The position numbers and the translations under genes are program-made. The notes beneath the pieces are model-generated. The model was not told the origin of the DNA and ran no database searches. It worked only from the letters and a program-made list of their open reading frames with translations. DNA of 14,331 nucleotides, from positions 1 to 14,331 of the forward strand of contig MHFU01000157.1 of NCBI GenBank assembly GCA_001804345.1, in the 5' to 3' direction. This DNA comes from Omnitrophica bacterium RIFOXYB12_FULL_50_7. Its GTDB lineage: Bacteria > Omnitrophota > Omnitrophia > Omnitrophales > Aquincolibacteriaceae. Below, piece after piece: positions 14,313 to 14,331 of this stretch; position 1 is the first letter of the stretch; every line of letters begins with the position of its first letter.

Positions 14313-14331
14313 CTTTTTCCAAAAACTCTTT

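Overview
The window looks like a chromosomal segment of an uncultivated bacterium with moderate GC content. My best guess is Omnitrophota or a relative near the PVC group. This is inference from three traits: a giant mosaic secreted protein studded with short R-S-E-x-R motifs, a small secreted protein of the exosortase-associated TIGR04073 type, and many short palindromic or heptanucleotide repeats. No rRNA, tRNA, transposase or CRISPR array is visible.

Layout. Positions 6273 to 1 (minus strand) hold one uninterrupted reading frame of at least 2091 codons that runs off the left edge. It carries a signal peptide, a region resembling the ChaN/TraB fold, a possible ADP-ribosyltransferase-like region, an internal signal-peptide-like segment, HEAT-like repeats, one membrane segment and a long unrecognised C-terminal part. 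A sigma70-like promoter and a 24-bp perfect palindrome sit just upstream. Positions 9726 to 6531 (minus) hold a UPF1/IGHMBP2-type helicase, then a small two-helix membrane protein and a PlsC acyltransferase packed 2 bp apart. Positions 12443 to 9950 (minus) hold AmrB (MEMO1 family), AmrA (AMMECR1 family), a TIGR04073-like exported protein with its own promoter and terminator, and a YjbQ/UPF0047 protein. Positions 12557 to 14221 (plus) hold a small cupin and an NCS2/AzgA-type purine permease, divergent from amrB. The window ends in a nested REP-like inverted repeat.

The most unusual feature is a set of degenerate tandem repeats with a 7-bp period. Unit sequences differ at each place, but the period stays at 7 bp and two kinds are built as inverted repeats. 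Three lie between genes and begin at or within 10 bp of a stop codon (7604-7686, 11554-11616, 12892-12912). At least five more arrays lie inside the giant gene without breaking its frame (4369-4392, 4914-4941, 5638-5721, 5974-6008, 6013-6054). One kind, with AGGGTTT units, occurs once inside the giant gene and once between genes. Together with a GC-rich palindrome at 4128-4146, these suggest that small repeat elements spread through intergenic DNA and were also absorbed in frame as linkers of a giant exported protein.

Apart from local operons (plsC with the membrane protein, amrB with amrA, cupin with permease), I see no single pathway joining the genes.
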